Shown here one piece after another: positions 5,274-5,737 of a DNA stretch of 5,737 bases. The translations under genes and the position numbers were made by a program. The stretch's first letter is position 1; the number at the start of each line of letters is the position of its first letter. The notes below the pieces were generated by a model. The model was given only the letters and a program-made list of their open reading frames with translations. It was not told the origin of the DNA and made no database searches. This DNA is from Deltaproteobacteria bacterium (GTDB taxonomy: Bacteria > Desulfobacterota > SM23-61), in contig JAOUFX010000237.1 of assembly GCA_029857975.1 (NCBI GenBank), positions 1 to 5,737 on the forward strand. Direction: 5' to 3'.

Positions 5274-5616
5274 GGGTATCACCTCCATTTTATCTGACCC
5301 ATTTTATTTGCCACCCTTAAAAGAAGGAATGGGGTGAATCCATTATTTTTTAGCGAAAAACCCTGTATTTTGAAAGGGGGAGTCATTCGCCCTTTTGCGA
5401 GCGCCCATCACAGCTTGGGAGTGACCACCCTTACATTTTCCTAATTTTTTTACCCCTTATCCGGGTTAAGGTTTTTAATTCTTCATCTTCTCTCCGACTG
5501 GCCTGTTCCTCCTGGCTCGTCTTGGCCGGGCATGAATGCCCTCAAAGCGGAGAAGCAGAATCAGGAAGAAACCAGTAAAAGGCTGATGGCGAGGCTGGAA
5601 GGGCAGCCCACGACTG
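5274..5616. other. Non-coding upstream region of the redox operon
   Basis: No supported gene. The operon promoter should lie here, but no pair of -35 and -10 boxes stands out; TTCCTT, 17 bp, TAAAAT close to the gene is a weak candidate. The nonamer TAAGGGTGG occurs twice on the minus strand (5433-5425 and 5319-5311), 114 bp apart, possibly regulatory. A 14-bp palindrome with a 2-bp centre, GGGCATGAATGCCC, lies at 5528-5541. An A/T-rich patch occupies about 5436-5480. Confidence 0.5.
5528..5541. repeat. 6-2-6 palindrome upstream of the redox operon
   Basis: GGGCAT and ATGCCC flank a central GA (GGGCATGAATGCCC). The symmetry fits a small dimeric-regulator site or a short hairpin. It lies about 255 bp upstream of the peroxidase-like start and about 75 bp beyond the tRNA terminator; no regulator can be named. 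Confidence 0.4.
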
Positions 5617-5650
5617 AAAAAGGCCCCCGGCCAACAACCGAGGACCTTTT
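5617..5650 (-). terminator. Intrinsic terminator of the tRNA-Leu transcript
   Basis: On the minus strand, AAAAGGTCCTCGG (5650-5638) pairs fully, with two G-U wobbles, with CCGGGGGCCTTTT around a 7-nt loop (TTGTTGG), and the U-run ends at 5617. It begins 11 nt after the tRNA CCA end. It isolates the tRNA from the downstream operon. Confidence 0.88.
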
Positions 5651-5661
5651 GGAGGTTAGCT

Positions 5662-5737
5662 TGGTGCCGAAGAGGGGACTCGAACCCCTACGTGGGAACC
5701 CACACTAGACCCTGAACCTAGCGCGTCTACCAGTTCC
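5662..5737 (-). tRNA. tRNA-Leu (anticodon CAG), 5' end cut by the window
   Basis: Reading from 5737 down, 76 nt of a class II tRNA are visible. The D-arm part GGTAGACGCGCTAGG is typical of leucine tRNAs. The anticodon loop TTCAGGG holds CAG at 5714-5712 and decodes CUG. The variable arm is long, with stem TGTGGG and CCCACG. The T-arm is AGGGG-TTCGAGT-CCCCT and the acceptor strand CTTCGGC is followed by A and an encoded CCA (5664-5662). About 11 nt including the matching GCCGAAG 5' acceptor strand should lie beyond the window edge. Confidence 0.95.

Noticed and set aside
4365..5297. A 310-codon open frame on the plus strand opposite the peroxidase-like gene
   Set aside because: The opposite strand encodes two heme sites and the full peroxidase active site; the plus-strand translation has no family features.
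5289..5384. A 35-residue frame on the minus strand (starting MTPPFKIQG) just before the peroxidase-like gene
   Set aside because: The purine-rich run is too close to its ATG, the product has no features and the frame ends inside the ribosome-binding site of the next gene. A leader peptide cannot be excluded but is unsupported.
5447..5477. Possible plus-strand terminator (TTACCCC, loop, GGGTTAA followed by TTTTT)
   Set aside because: The stem is short with a mismatch and there is no plus-strand gene to terminate.
5532..5705. A plus-strand frame starting MNALKAEKQN
   Set aside because: It reads through the tRNA terminator and antisense into the tRNA-Leu itself, so it is very unlikely to be a gene.
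1..5737. CRISPR arrays, insertion-sequence ends, attachment sites
   Set aside because: No regularly spaced repeats, transposase fragments or a tRNA-derived direct repeat pair were seen; the tRNA 3' end is not duplicated elsewhere in the window.

Overview
The window carries genes on the minus strand only, so transcription runs from high to low coordinates. The mix points to a Gram-negative bacterium with an anaerobic or microaerobic, cytochrome-rich periplasm: a TctC/Bug-type tricarboxylate transporter system, a diheme peroxidase-like protein, a monoheme c-type cytochrome, a secreted superoxide-reductase-like protein and a Tat-exported metallophosphoesterase. A deltaproteobacterium (Desulfobacterota) is my best guess. 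That is inference from gene content; no marker gene is present.

Layout, in the direction of transcription. (1) 5737-5617: the 3' part of a tRNA-Leu(CAG) running off the window edge, followed by a strong intrinsic terminator. (2) 5616-5274: a non-coding upstream region with short repeats but no promoter I would defend. (3) 5273-1847: five co-directional genes with good Shine-Dalgarno sites: diheme cytochrome c peroxidase-like protein, Tat-exported calcineurin-like metallophosphoesterase, monoheme cytochrome c, secreted desulfoferrodoxin/SoxZ-like protein, and a 58-residue two-helix membrane protein with an H-X13-H pair that starts with GTG. All five products are predicted to be exported or membrane-bound. 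A perfect intrinsic terminator at 1581-1547 closes the unit. (4) 1533-330: a near-consensus sigma-70 promoter (TTGACA, 17 bp, TAATAT) starts about 35 bp beyond that terminator and drives tctC after a leader of about 175 nt. (5) 329-163: an intergenic stretch with two inverted repeats. (6) 162-1: the start of a tctB-like gene, GTG start, cut by the window edge.

How the parts may work together. The five-gene cluster is the part worth attention. Its monoheme cytochrome has the SoxA/TsdA-like C-terminal block with a cysteine that could be a heme ligand. Its metallophosphoesterase shares the fold and export route of SoxB's catalytic domain. The secreted Ig-fold protein resembles both superoxide reductase and SoxZ. 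The peroxidase-like protein has kept the catalytic Gln/Glu but carries Ile where classical enzymes have the switchable distal His. The tiny membrane protein could pass electrons between the quinone pool and these periplasmic proteins. A periplasmic redox module acting on sulfur or reactive-oxygen species is a reasonable hypothesis, but its substrate cannot be read from the sequence. The downstream tct genes form a separate transcription unit for carboxylate uptake.
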